Below, piece after piece: positions 51,667-62,557 of a stretch of DNA of 64,000 bases (within the stretch, counting starts at the first letter, position 1; each line of letters starts with the position of its first letter). Both the position numbers and the translations under genes were made by a program. Under the pieces are notes generated by a model. The model saw only the letters and a program-made list of their open reading frames with translations. It was not told where the DNA came from and made no database searches. Source of the stretch: an uncultured Collinsella sp. (lineage in GTDB: Bacteria; Actinomycetota; Coriobacteriia; Coriobacteriales; Coriobacteriaceae); contig UQIK01000003.1 in assembly GCA_900541125.1 (NCBI GenBank), positions 62,001 through 126,000 of the forward strand. Direction: 5' to 3'.

Positions 51667-52470
51667 GTGGAAATTTTTGAAAAGCTGCCTGATGAGATTA
51701 ATCATCTGGTCAGCGAGTTCAGCTCCACCCCTGTCGTGGGCGATCTGAGCTGCGGCATCACGCAGTACTCGTTTTGGCTGATCGTCTCCACGATCGTGCT
51801 CCTGATCGTCCTGGCCGTGTTCAAGAAGAAGCAGACTTTGGTTCCCAAGGGCTTCTTCGTCAACGGTTTCGAGTACATCATCGAGTACGTCGAGAACGAT
51901 ATCGGCAAGGGTGTCGTGGGTGAGAACTGGAAGAAGCACTTCCCGTTCCTGTGCTCGCTTTTCCTGTTCATCCTGATCAACAACATGATCGGCCTGATCC
52001 CGGGAATGAAGCCCGGCACCGGCGCAATCGGCTCCACCGCCGCGCTCGCCATCTTCGCCTTCGTGTACTTCATCTACTACGGATGCAAGGCGCACGGCGT
52101 GATCGGCTACATCAAGAGCCTCGCCCCGCAGGGCGTGAGCTTCCCGATGAACGTGCTCGTGTGGGTCGTCGAGCTTTTCTCGACCTTCCTGCGCCTCATC
52201 ACGCTCGCCGTCCGTCTGTTCTGCAACATGTTCGCAGGACACGTGGTCATGGGCTCGTTTGCCATCATGGCGAGCATGTTCATGCAGCCGCTGCTTCAGC
52301 AGGTTTCCGCGGCCCACGCCGTCGGCGCCCTGCCTTCGCTGGCCTGGCTTGCCATCCTCATCCTGATCTATGCGATCGAGCTTGTGGTCGGCGCCATCCA
52401 GGCTTACGTCTTCACGGTCCTTACCGCCGTGTATGTCTCCGAGGCAGAGGAGGTCGCGGAGGAGGAGTAG
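51667..52470 (+). CDS. atpB: F-type ATP synthase subunit a
   Basis: 267 residues from a GTG start. Five or six spans are seen, and the essential Arg of the proton path lies in LRLITLAVRLFCNMFAGHVV. A large polar N-terminus precedes the first span. It forms the stator half-channels of the membrane sector with subunits b and c. Confidence 0.93.
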   Translation: MEIFEKLPDEINHLVSEFSSTPVVGDLSCGITQYSFWLIVSTIVLLIVLAVFKKKQTLVPKGFFVNGFEYIIEYVENDIGKGVVGENWKKHFPFLCSLFLFILINNMIGLIPGMKPGTGAIGSTAALAIFAFVYFIYYGCKAHGVIGYIKSLAPQGVSFPMNVLVWVVELFSTFLRLITLAVRLFCNMFAGHVVMGSFAIMASMFMQPLLQQVSAAHAVGALPSLAWLAILILIYAIELVVGAIQAYVFTVLTAVYVSEAEEVAEEE

Positions 52471-52594
52471 TCTTCCGTTCGCGCCTTAAAGGTAAGGTAA
52501 TTCGTTAAACCGCCGGTGCCCGTACCCATGGAGCCCGGCAGTTATAAAAAGGTTATCCTGCGTGAAATAAGACACGCACGACAAAGGAGGAATC

Positions 52595-52789
52595 GTGGGA
52601 GTTATCGGTTACGGTCTCGGTGTTATCGGCGCTGGTCTTGCTATCGGCCTGTCTGCTCTGGGTGCTACGGGTGCTATGGCCCGTCAGCCTGAGGTCCAGG
52701 GCCGCGTGTTCACCGTCTTCATCATGGGCTCCGCTTTCGGCGAGGCTCTGGCTCTGATCGGCTTCGTTGTCGCGCTGATCGTTAAATAG
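52595..52789 (+). CDS. atpE: F-type ATP synthase subunit c
   Basis: 64 residues, at the short end of the family, from a GTG start behind AGGAGG. Two spans are joined by the polar loop ARQPEVQGR, and the ion-carrying Glu is Glu50 in the second span. The residue after it is Ala, with no Gln/Ser-Thr set of sodium-type rings, so proton coupling is likely. Subunit c forms the rotating ring. Confidence 0.93.
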   Translation: MGVIGYGLGVIGAGLAIGLSALGATGAMARQPEVQGRVFTVFIMGSAFGEALALIGFVVALIVK

Positions 52790-52804
52790 CACGGAGCGTC
52801 AAGT

Positions 52805-53407
52805 ATGAATCTTTCATCCCAGAAGAGCGCGATCGCACTCTCCGCGTCCGCGGCCGCGCTGCTCATGCCGGTTTCCGCGTTCGCCGAGGACGGCGCCGCC
52901 GGTGCGGACATCCTCATCCCTAAGATGGCGGAGTTCATCCCGGCGCTTATCGCCTTCCTGATTATCTGGATCGTGCTGGCCAAGGTCGCCCTGCCGGGCA
53001 TCATGAAAACCATGGAGGAGCGCGGCAAGAAGATCGAGGAGAGCCTCGACGAGGCCGAGAAGACCAAGCAGGAGGCTATCGCCAAGCGCGCTGAGTCCGA
53101 CTCGATCGTCACCGACGCCCGTCGTCAGGCTGCCGACATCGTTCTCGAGGCCCGTAAGGACGCCGAGTCCGAGCGTGCCCGTATCATCGAGGCTGCTCAC
53201 AAGGAGGCCGAGGAGATCATCGCCAAGGCCCATACGACCGTCGAGGACGAGCGCAAGTCCATCTACGCCGGTGCCGCGAGCTCCATCGCCGACCTGTCCG
53301 TTGCCGTCGCCACCAAGATCGTGGGCGAGGCACTCGAGGACGATGCCGAGCAGAAGAAGCTCATCGAGCGCTACATCCAGGAAGCAGGTAGCCTGAATGC
53401 CGACTAG
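52805..53407 (+). CDS. atpF: F-type ATP synthase subunit b with signal-like N-terminus
   Basis: 200 residues. A first hydrophobic stretch ends PVSAFAEDG, resembling a signal peptide, then a span (FIPALIAFLIIWIVLAKVALPGI) and a long charged helix typical of the b stalk. Most b subunits have only the one span. The gene overlaps atpH by 11 bp. Confidence 0.9.
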   Translation: MNLSSQKSAIALSASAAALLMPVSAFAEDGAAGADILIPKMAEFIPALIAFLIIWIVLAKVALPGIMKTMEERGKKIEESLDEAEKTKQEAIAKRAESDSIVTDARRQAADIVLEARKDAESERARIIEAAHKEAEEIIAKAHTTVEDERKSIYAGAASSIADLSVAVATKIVGEALEDDAEQKKLIERYIQEAGSLNAD

Positions 53408-53873
53408 CCGCTATCAGGACAAGGTGCTCGAGACCTACGCGCGTTCCCTTTTGGAAGCCGCCAAGGCCGAGAACCATGTGTTCGAGGACCTCGAGATGAT
53501 CGAGCGCTTGGCTTCTGCCAGCCCCGAGATCATCGCCGTGCTCGACACCATGTCCAAGCGCGACCAGCTCGACCTTCTTCCCAAGGTGGCAGCTGCCTTT
53601 AAGTATGTTGCCGAGGAAGACGAGGATGTAGTGGGCGTGACCGTCACCACGGCGATCCCGCTCGACGACGAGCTGCGTCAAACCATCACTAAGAAATGCG
53701 AGCAGGACTTCGGCCGCAAGGTATTCCTTATCGAGCAGGTCGACCCGTCTATCGTGGGCGGCCTGGTGCTCGAGGCCCGCGGCGAGCGTCGTGACATTTC
53801 CGTCAAGACGCAGCTGCGCATCGCGCAGGAGACCCTCGCAAACTCTGCTAATTCGTACGGAGGTGAAGCCTAA
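53397..53873 (+). CDS. atpH: F-type ATP synthase subunit delta
   Basis: 158 residues. The N-terminal helical bundle reads YARSLLEAAKAENHVFEDLEM, and the C-terminal VDPSIVGGLVLEARGERRDISVKTQLRIAQ is the characteristic signature. It joins the b stalk to the alpha3beta3 head. ATG 53397 lies inside the end of atpF, and its stop overlaps the atpA start by 1 bp. Confidence 0.92.
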   Translation: MPTSRYQDKVLETYARSLLEAAKAENHVFEDLEMIERLASASPEIIAVLDTMSKRDQLDLLPKVAAAFKYVAEEDEDVVGVTVTTAIPLDDELRQTITKKCEQDFGRKVFLIEQVDPSIVGGLVLEARGERRDISVKTQLRIAQETLANSANSYGGEA

Positions 53874-55471
53874 TGTCCGAAACCCTCAATGCCCAGGATA
53901 TCGCCAAGAAACTGCAGGAGCAGCTCACGAGCCTCTCCGCGACGGTCGATACGCATGAGGTTTCAACGGTCGACGAGGTAGGCGACGGCATCGCGCGCGT
54001 CTCCGGCCTCAAGAGCGCCATGGCAGGCGAGCTTCTGGAGTTCAAGAGCTCCGATACCGGTGAGACCGTCTTCGGCCTTGCCCAGAACCTTGACCGTGAC
54101 GAGGTCGGCGCCGTTCTGTTCGGTGCCGTCGACTCCATCAAGGAAGGCGACGAGTGCCGCACCACTGGCCGCGTTATGGATATCCCCGTGAGCCGTGCCA
54201 TGCTCGGCCGCGTCGTCAATCCGCTCGGCCAGCCCATCGACGGCCTGGGCGACATCGTCGCTACGCACCGTCGCCCCATCGAGTTCAAGGCTCCCGGCGT
54301 CATCGATCGTACCCCGGTGTGCGAGCCGGTTCAGACCGGTCTGCTCGCTATCGACTCCATGGTGCCTATCGGCCGCGGTCAGCGTGAGCTCATCATCGGC
54401 GACCGTAAGACCGGTAAGACCGCCATCGCCATCGACGCTATCCTCAATCAGCGCGGCAAGGGCATGGTCTGCATCTATGTTGCCATCGGCCAGAAGGCCT
54501 CCACGGTTGCCAACATCCGCGAGACCCTCGCTCAGCACGGTGCGCTCGACTACACCATCATCGTTTCGGCCACTGCTGCCGATTCCGCCCCTATGCAGTA
54601 CATCGCGCCTATGGCCGGTGCCGCTATCGGCGAGTTCTTTATGTACAACGGCGAGGACGGCAAGCCCGCCAGCGAGACCAACCCCGGCGGCCACGTGCTC
54701 GTCATCTACGACGACCTGTCCAAGCAGGCTGTGGCCTACCGTCAGATGTCGCTGACGCTGCATCGTCCGCCCGGACGCGAGGCCTATCCTGGCGACATCT
54801 TCTACCTGCACTCTCGTCTGCTCGAGCGTGCCGTCAAGATGTCCAAGAAGAACGGTTACGGCTCCATGACGGCTCTGCCGATCATCGAGACTCAGGACGG
54901 CGACGTCTCGGCCTACATTCCGACCAACGTCATTTCCATTACCGATGGTCAGATCTACCTGCAGTCCGAGCTCTTCTTCCAGGGCCAGCGCCCGGCAGTC
55001 GACGTGGGCATTTCCGTGTCCCGCGTCGGTGGCGACGCGCAGACCAAGGCTATGAAGCAGGTCGCCGGCAACCTCCGTCTGGACCTCGCTTCCTATCAGG
55101 AGCTCGCCGGCTTTACGCAGTTCGGCTCCGACCTCGACGAGGCTACTCAGAAGCAGCTGACCCATGGTGCCCGCATGACCGAGCTCCTGAAGCAGCCGCG
55201 TTACAAGCCGTTTGAGGTTGGCGAGCAGATCGTTACGCTGTTCGCTGGCAACGAGGGCTTCCTGGATGACCTGGAGATCGCCGACGTGCTGCCTTTCCGT
55301 GCCGAGCTCATCGAGTACATGGACAATGGCTTTGGCTCGCTGCTCGACAAGGTTCGCGCCAAGAAGATCGATGATGACACCAAGGCTGAGCTCTTGCGCG
55401 TCATCGGCGACTTCAAGCAGCAGTTCATGGCCAAGCACCATTCGGATGTTTCTGGATCAGAGGAGAACTAA
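53873..55471 (+). CDS. atpA: F-type ATP synthase subunit alpha
   Basis: 532 residues. Walker A is GDRKTGKTA near residue 177, with GIARVSGLKSAMAGELLEF at the N-terminus and the family motif PAVDVGISVSRVGGDAQ. This non-catalytic nucleotide-binding subunit alternates with beta in the head. The start overlaps atpH by one base. Confidence 0.96.
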   Translation: MSETLNAQDIAKKLQEQLTSLSATVDTHEVSTVDEVGDGIARVSGLKSAMAGELLEFKSSDTGETVFGLAQNLDRDEVGAVLFGAVDSIKEGDECRTTGRVMDIPVSRAMLGRVVNPLGQPIDGLGDIVATHRRPIEFKAPGVIDRTPVCEPVQTGLLAIDSMVPIGRGQRELIIGDRKTGKTAIAIDAILNQRGKGMVCIYVAIGQKASTVANIRETLAQHGALDYTIIVSATAADSAPMQYIAPMAGAAIGEFFMYNGEDGKPASETNPGGHVLVIYDDLSKQAVAYRQMSLTLHRPPGREAYPGDIFYLHSRLLERAVKMSKKNGYGSMTALPIIETQDGDVSAYIPTNVISITDGQIYLQSELFFQGQRPAVDVGISVSRVGGDAQTKAMKQVAGNLRLDLASYQELAGFTQFGSDLDEATQKQLTHGARMTELLKQPRYKPFEVGEQIVTLFAGNEGFLDDLEIADVLPFRAELIEYMDNGFGSLLDKVRAKKIDDDTKAELLRVIGDFKQQFMAKHHSDVSGSEEN

Positions 55472-55476
55472 GCCCC

Positions 55477-56384
55477 ATGGCCAACCTTCGCGACATTAAG
55501 AAGCGAATCTCCTCGGTTACCACGACCAAGCAGATCACGCGCACGATGGAGATGGTCTCTACGGCCAAGATCCGTCGTGCCCTCGATCGCTCCAAGCAGG
55601 CCGAGCCCTATAAGGAGGCGCTGACCGACGTCATGTTGACGGTCGCCGGCGACGCCTCCTGTTCGGGCACCGATCCCATGCTGCAGAAGCATGAGAGCGT
55701 CAAGCATGGCCTGATTGTCGTTATTGCCTCGGACCGCGGCCTTGCCGGCGGTTTCAATACGACGGTGGAGCGCACGGCCGAAAAGCTCGCCGCTTCTTGG
55801 GCGAACGACGGCATCGAGTGCGAGATCATCGCGTGCGGGCGTAAGCCGGCCACGTATTTCCATGACCGCGCAAACGTCGTCATGCACTTTGAGGGCAACT
55901 CCTCTGAGCCCGATTTTAATCAGGCCCGCATGATCTCCTCTCATATCTGCGATGCGTATCGTGCCGGTGAGCTTGACCGTGTCGAGCTTGTCTACCACCA
56001 CGCCAAGAACCGCGTGGATCAGGAGCTTCGCGTCGAGCATCTGTTGCCGCTCGACCCCGAGATGATCGCTATGGCCCACGGTCCGCGTAAGAACGAGACC
56101 GACGCCCCTAAGCGCATCTCGTCCACGTTCGAGTTCGTGCCCTCTCCCGAGCATGTTCTCGGCAAGCTTGTGCCGTCTTATATCCTGACGGTCGTCTACC
56201 AGGCCCTGATCGATTCGGCGGCTGCCGAGCAGGGTGCACGCCGCAAGGCCATGCACTCCGCGACGGAAAACGCCACCGCGATCATCTCGACCCTTACCCG
56301 CACGTATAGTCGCGTGCGCCAGGCTTCGATCACGACCGAGATTAACGAGATCGTCGGCGGAGCCTCAGCATTGGAGGAACAGTA

Positions 56385-56385
<1 letters not shown>
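55477..56385 (+). CDS. atpG: F-type ATP synthase subunit gamma
   Basis: 302 residues. The N-terminal helix (LRDIKKRISSVTTTKQITRTMEMVSTAKI) and C-terminal helix (TLTRTYSRVRQASITTEINEIVGGASAL) form the rotating coiled coil. The central part has VIASDRGLAGGFNT. It couples c-ring rotation to the head. It overlaps the atpD start by one base. Confidence 0.94.
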
Positions 56386-57839
<1,454 letters not shown>

Positions 57840-57842
57840 GTT

Positions 57843-58235
57843 ATGCGTATCCGCATCGTGTGCCCCGTGAGCTGCGCCTATGAGGGCGACGCTGCGTTTG
57901 TGTCGATTCCGTCCACGGATGGCGAGTTTGGCGTTCTGCCTGCTCACTCCAGCGAGATCTGCACGATCGACCGCGGTTACGTTCGCGTTTCCGATAAGGC
58001 CATGGGCACTGTCGACCACACGTTTGCCGTGGCCGGCGGCTATGCCCAGGTTGCGGACGATGTCGTGACCGTTCTCGCCGAGCGCGCTTGCGATTTGGCG
58101 ACCGTCGATGCCGACAAGCTTAAAGCTGATATTCAAGGTTTTGAAGAGAAGCTGGGTAATTTGTCGGAGGATGATGCACGCCGCGCCTACCTCTATAATG
58201 AAATCGCATGGTGTAAGCTCAAGCTTGCCCAATAG
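57843..58235 (+). CDS. atpC: F-type ATP synthase subunit epsilon
   Basis: 130 residues. It has the N-terminal beta sandwich (DGEFGVLPAHSSEIC, VAGGYAQVADDVVTVLAE) and a short C-terminal helical hairpin that may carry inhibitory function. It is the last gene of the operon; a strong terminator follows. Confidence 0.92.
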   Translation: MRIRIVCPVSCAYEGDAAFVSIPSTDGEFGVLPAHSSEICTIDRGYVRVSDKAMGTVDHTFAVAGGYAQVADDVVTVLAERACDLATVDADKLKADIQGFEEKLGNLSEDDARRAYLYNEIAWCKLKLAQ

Positions 58236-58272
58236 TCAAACGATTTAGCGTTCGACCATTTGCGAACACATC

Positions 58273-58316
58273 ATGCCCGGGATGGCTCAGCCATCCCGGG
58301 CATGCTTTTTGAAAGG
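58273..58316 (+). terminator. terminator of the ATP synthase operon
   Basis: GCATGCCCGGGATGGC-type stem: CATGCCCGGGATGGC and its exact inverse pair around TCA and are followed by TTTTT. It lies before the murA ribosome site (GAAAGGG). Confidence 0.88.
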
Positions 58317-58323
58317 GTAGACC

Positions 58324-59607
58324 TTGGATATTATCCGCGTTGAGGGTGGCCACGCCATCGGAGGCTCCGTGCCCGTTTCGGGCGCCAAGAACTCCGCACT
58401 CAAACTCATGGCGGCAACGCTTCTGGCGCCGGGCAAAACGACGCTGCAGAACGTGCCCGATATTTCCGATGTCCACGTGATGGGCAAGGTGCTCAAGGGC
58501 ATGGGCGCTACGATCGATGTTCTCGACGAGCACACGCTCGAGATTGATACCTCTCAGGTCGATTCTTGGGAGGCCCCCTACGAGCTCGTCGCTAAGATGC
58601 GTGCTTCCACCGCCGTCATGGGACCCCTGCTGGGCCGCTTCCATCGCGCCAAGATCGCCATGCCGGGCGGCTGCAACCTGGGTGCTCGCAAGATCGATAT
58701 GCACATTCTTGGTCTTGAGGCCCTGGGCGTTGAGTTCGATACCGCCCACGGTTACATCAACGCTAATGCGCCCCAAGGTCTGCGCGGTACCACCGTCACG
58801 CTCGAGTTTGCCAGTGTCGGTGCGACCGAGAACCTCATTATGGCATCCGTGCGCGCGCAGGGTACCACGGTTATCGACAATGCCGCCCGCGAGCCCGAGA
58901 TCGTCGATCTCGCCAACATGCTCAACGAGATGGGCGCCAAGATTGTTGGCGCCGGCACGCCCGTCGTGACTATCGAAGGCGTGGAAGAGCTCCATCCTGT
59001 TACCCATCGCGTAGTAGGCGACCGCATCGAGGCCGGTACCTTTATCGTTGCCGGTGCGTTGATGGCCGACGATCGCGGTGTCGATGTCACGGGCTTTTGC
59101 CCCATTCACTTGGGCATGGTGCTCAAGAAGATGGAGCTCATGGGTATCGACTGCGAGCGCGTCGAGGATGGCGTCCATGTGAACCGTGCCGAGCGCATCA
59201 AGCCGGTCGACATCCAGACGCTTCCGTTCCCCGGCTTCCCGACGGACATGCAGGCGCAGATTATGGTACTCTCCGCCCTTGCCGACGGTAGCTCCGTTAT
59301 CACCGAGAACATCTTCGAGAATCGCTTTATGTTTGCCTCTGAGCTGGTGCGCATGGGTGCCGACATTCGTATCGAGAGCCATCATGCCATGATTCATGGC
59401 GTCAGGGGCTTCTCGGGCGCACAGGTTACCTCGCCCGATCTGCGTGGCGGAGCGGCCCTCGTCGTAGCGGGCTTGATCGCCGACGGGACGACCGAGGTTT
59501 CGGCCATCCATCACATCAAGCGCGGCTACGAGCAGTTTGTCGAAAAGCTGCAGGCGCTCGGCGCGCATGTCGAGCATGCTACCGTCCCCGATCCCGTCAT
59601 CTACTAA
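58324..59607 (+). CDS. murA: UDP-N-acetylglucosamine 1-carboxyvinyltransferase
   Basis: 427 residues from a TTG start behind GAAAGGGTAGACC. Lys22/Asn23 in GAKNSALK and Cys117 in AMPGGCNLGARK are the active-site residues; the Cys form is the fosfomycin-sensitive type. The end RGYEQFVEKLQALGAHVE is typical. It carries out the first committed step of peptidoglycan precursor synthesis. An LCP protein gene follows. Confidence 0.94.
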   Translation: MDIIRVEGGHAIGGSVPVSGAKNSALKLMAATLLAPGKTTLQNVPDISDVHVMGKVLKGMGATIDVLDEHTLEIDTSQVDSWEAPYELVAKMRASTAVMGPLLGRFHRAKIAMPGGCNLGARKIDMHILGLEALGVEFDTAHGYINANAPQGLRGTTVTLEFASVGATENLIMASVRAQGTTVIDNAAREPEIVDLANMLNEMGAKIVGAGTPVVTIEGVEELHPVTHRVVGDRIEAGTFIVAGALMADDRGVDVTGFCPIHLGMVLKKMELMGIDCERVEDGVHVNRAERIKPVDIQTLPFPGFPTDMQAQIMVLSALADGSSVITENIFENRFMFASELVRMGADIRIESHHAMIHGVRGFSGAQVTSPDLRGGAALVVAGLIADGTTEVSAIHHIKRGYEQFVEKLQALGAHVEHATVPDPVIY

Positions 59608-59619
59608 TACAGGTTGCCT

Positions 59620-60855
59620 ATGTTTAATAAAAAGCCCCTCGCGGATACCACCGCCCGAAGACCCTCAACTGGTGCGCAGGCCAAGATCTACAGTCGCGAT
59701 AACGTGGCTCGCTATTCCGAGCGCGCTCGCCAACGTCGTCGTAGCCACACGATTCGTCACGTCGCGCTCATTGTCGTGCTTGGCGTGCTGCTGAGTGCCA
59801 CTACCGCTGCCGGCCTGTGGTTTGCCACCATTATGGGCAAGCTCGGCGATTCTAATGTCATTACCGACAATCTGCGTCGGGTTCTGGTTGACACCGATGA
59901 GGCAAAGGATCCGTTCTACGTGCTGCTTCTTGGCACCGACGGCCGTCCGGGCGAGGATACGTATCGTGCCGACTCGATTATCCTGGCACGCATCGACCCC
60001 ACGCAAAAGCAGGCGACGCTCATTTCCGTTCCGCGCGATACCAAGGTCGAGTACAAGGGCGAGACCATGAAGATCAACGCCTGCCATACCGTTGGCGGCG
60101 CCGAGGCCATGGTCGAGGCGGTCAACGAGCTGTGCGGTGTTCAGATTTCCCACTATGCCGAGGTCAGCTTCGACGGTATGCAGGCACTGATTGATTCGGT
60201 TGGCGGTATCGACATTAACGCAACCGATGATGTTGACGACCCCGAGCACCTGGATATTAAGATTACCGCTGGCCAGCAGCATATGGACGGTGCCACCGCC
60301 CTTACCTATGCCCGCTGCCGCTACACCTATGCCGACGGCGATTACACGCGCATGCGCCACCAGCGTCAGGTGCTTGGCGCCCTTGCCAACCAGATTCTCA
60401 ATAACTTCGATGCCACGAAGATTTTTGGCCTGGTTAATTCGCTGTCCGATATGCTTGTAACCGATATGAGCGTTCAGGATATCGTGGCTACGGTCAACGC
60501 CATGCGCGGTATGGATGTCGACGGTATCTACTCGGCCAACCTGCCCTCGTACGCCGACGACAGTACCATGATCGACGGTGTGAGCTACGTCTTTGTCTAC
60601 GAGGACGAGCTCAAGGAAATGATGGAGCGCGTCGATGCCGGCAAGGACCCCAAGGGTCCCAACACCATGGGTCTTTCCGACGGTTCCAGCTCTACAATCG
60701 GCGACCTGAACAACAACACGTCTGACGACTACGCAAACGGTACCGCAACCTCATCGGTCAGCTCTGACGATTCCGATGACTCAAGCGATTCGAGCGATTC
60801 GGACTACTACGAAGAGCCGACCGGCGACGGCAACGGCTACGAAGCCAACTACTAA
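59620..60855 (+). CDS. LytR-CpsA-Psr (LCP) family protein
   Basis: 411 residues. A basic N-terminus and one span (about 48-70) precede the LCP domain. The phosphate-binding core includes LLLGTDGRPGEDTYRADSIILARIDP, SVPRDTKVEYKGETMKINACHTVGGAEAM, YAEVSFDGMQALIDSVGGIDI and ATALTYARCRYTYADGDYTRMRHQRQVL. LCP proteins attach teichoic acids or capsular glycans to peptidoglycan. The C-terminal 60 residues are Ser/Asp-rich low complexity. Copy 2 of the structured element starts within its stop codon. Confidence 0.9.
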   Translation: MFNKKPLADTTARRPSTGAQAKIYSRDNVARYSERARQRRRSHTIRHVALIVVLGVLLSATTAAGLWFATIMGKLGDSNVITDNLRRVLVDTDEAKDPFYVLLLGTDGRPGEDTYRADSIILARIDPTQKQATLISVPRDTKVEYKGETMKINACHTVGGAEAMVEAVNELCGVQISHYAEVSFDGMQALIDSVGGIDINATDDVDDPEHLDIKITAGQQHMDGATALTYARCRYTYADGDYTRMRHQRQVLGALANQILNNFDATKIFGLVNSLSDMLVTDMSVQDIVATVNAMRGMDVDGIYSANLPSYADDSTMIDGVSYVFVYEDELKEMMERVDAGKDPKGPNTMGLSDGSSSTIGDLNNNTSDDYANGTATSSVSSDDSDDSSDSSDSDYYEEPTGDGNGYEANY

Positions 60856-61083
60856 GTTACGGCGTTTTACCAAACGCCGTAACGGCTCGACGCTGCGCGG
60901 GCCGCATTTGGACAATCTGACGTTCAACTTCAAGGGCGCGACCAGAAGGTCAGCGCCCTTTCGCTTCACGTCACCTTGTCTCAAATGCGACCCGCTCGCT
61001 GTCGTTGCCAAAACATCGGCGTTGCCGGAACACTTGGCACTTGGGGACGTTCCTTTTGTGCCGGCAGTTTGGGACACTCCTTG
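60854..61083 (+). ncRNA. structured repeat element, copy 2
   Basis: Nearly identical to copy 1 over about 230 bp: hairpin I (TTACGGCGTTTtaccAAACGCCGTAA), the GCATTTG/CAAATGC long-range stem, hairpin III (AAGGGCGC...GCGCCCTT), tail GTTGCCAAAACATCGGCGTTGCC, and REP-like hairpin GGCAC...GTGCC (61036-61062). It starts within the stop codon of the LCP gene on the same strand. The rest of the gap to pepT holds only the terminator. Confidence 0.6.
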
Positions 61084-61125
61084 CGTTAAGAGGCTGGCGT
61101 GCGTCAACCTATTCTCTTTGCAGTA

Positions 61126-61165
61126 AAAAAATCGCCCCGTTCTTGGTTGAGAACGGGGCAATTCG
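61126..61165 (-). terminator. terminator of pepT
   Basis: On the minus strand GCCCCGTTCT pairs with AGAACGGGGC around CAACCA, followed by GATTTTTTT. It lies about 25 bp past the pepT stop. Confidence 0.85.
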
Positions 61166-61189
61166 TCTTTTGGACTTGTGCAGCCAGGC

Positions 61190-62437
61190 TTATGCAAAGC
61201 GGGCGACGAGCTCCTGGAGCACGTCGGTCATCTTGACGAGCGAACTGACCGGGACGAACTCGTTGACGCCGTGGTAGCAATAGCCGCCGGTGGAAAGGTT
61301 GGGGCAGGGCAGACCGCGGAACGACAGCTGTGCACCGTCGGTGCCGCCGCGAATCGGCAGCACTTGGGGTTCAACGCCGCAGGCAAGGTAGGCTTCCTTG
61401 GCAACATCAATAAGCTCGGGATAGTCACGAACGATTTCGGCCATATTTCGATACTGCTGCTTAATCTCGACTGTCACGCGCTCCTCACCCAGACGCTGGT
61501 TGAGCATCGAGGCGGCGGCATCAATAAGGTCGAGTTTCTGCTGGAACTTGGCGGCGTCATGGTCGCGGACGATATAGCGCGCTGTGGCGTGATCGACGGT
61601 CGCAGATACGCCCTCAAGGTGATAAAAGCCCTCGTAGCCTTCCGTATACTCCGGGCGCTGCACGTAGGGGAGCAACGCGTTGAAGTCGCAGAACAGATTG
61701 CCTGCGTTGACCATACGGCCCTTGGCGTCGCCCGGGTGGATGGACTGGCCCTCAAAGCGGACGGTCACCTCGGCGGCATTGAAGCACTCCCACTCCAGCT
61801 CGCCGATGGGGCCGCCGTCGACCGTGTAGGCGTACTTGCAGCCAAAGGTATCGATATCCAGCAGCTCGGCTCCGTGGCCGATCTCCTCGTCAGGGCAGAA
61901 GCAAATGCCGAGTGCGGGATGGGGCAGAGAGGGGTCCTGAGCGATACGCGCGACAAGTGACATGATCTCGGCGACGCCTGCCTTGTCGTCCGCGCCCAGC
62001 AGCGTGGTGCCATCGCTGCAGACCAGGTCCTCACCCGCGAGGTCGTTCAGGGCGGGAAGCTTGGCGGTACTCATGGCAACGGGCTTACCGCCAACCGTGC
62101 CGCAGACCAGGTCGCCGCCTTCGTAGTGTACGATGTGCGGCTTCACGCCGGCACCCGGTGCAACTTCGGTGGTGTCGAGATGGGCGATCAGGCCCAGGGC
62201 GGGCTTGTCCTCAGCGCCCGCACTTGCGGGGATATGCGCGCAGACATAGGCGTGCTCGGTCACGTGGGCATCTTCCGCACCAAGCTCGCGCAGCTCTTCA
62301 GCCAGCACGTTGGCAAGGTCAAACTGAACGGCGCTCGAGGGTACCTGGTCGCAGTTTGCATCCTCGGACTGCGTGTTGATCTGGACGTAGCGCAAAAAGC
62401 GCTCGAGGACATCGGGGTTCGTGGTGGTGTTTTCCAT
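61190..62437 (-). CDS. pepT: peptidase T (tripeptide aminopeptidase)
   Basis: 415 residues, normal length. The metal-binding blocks are LIAHLDTTEVAPG, LLGADDKAGVAEIM and CFCPDEEIGHGAE, with EGQSIHPGDAKGRMVNA and RGGTDGAQLSFRGLPCPNL in the later part, closely PepT-like. It removes N-terminal residues from tripeptides in the cytosol. Start 62437 is preceded by GGAGCGG; the frame stays open far upstream but without family resemblance. It is divergent from the DtxR/MntR-type gene. Confidence 0.93.
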   Translation of the reverse strand: MENTTTNPDVLERFLRYVQINTQSEDANCDQVPSSAVQFDLANVLAEELRELGAEDAHVTEHAYVCAHIPASAGAEDKPALGLIAHLDTTEVAPGAGVKPHIVHYEGGDLVCGTVGGKPVAMSTAKLPALNDLAGEDLVCSDGTTLLGADDKAGVAEIMSLVARIAQDPSLPHPALGICFCPDEEIGHGAELLDIDTFGCKYAYTVDGGPIGELEWECFNAAEVTVRFEGQSIHPGDAKGRMVNAGNLFCDFNALLPYVQRPEYTEGYEGFYHLEGVSATVDHATARYIVRDHDAAKFQQKLDLIDAAASMLNQRLGEERVTVEIKQQYRNMAEIVRDYPELIDVAKEAYLACGVEPQVLPIRGGTDGAQLSFRGLPCPNLSTGGYCYHGVNEFVPVSSLVKMTDVLQELVARFA

Positions 62438-62557
62438 AAAGACCGCTCCAATCTTGGTCGTCGTGTGCAACAAGAACTCTAGCACGGTATGCCACGGCAT
62501 ACCGCGACGCTTGGATGGGGTAGAATCAGCCATTGAATGCAGAAGGGACGGAAGATC

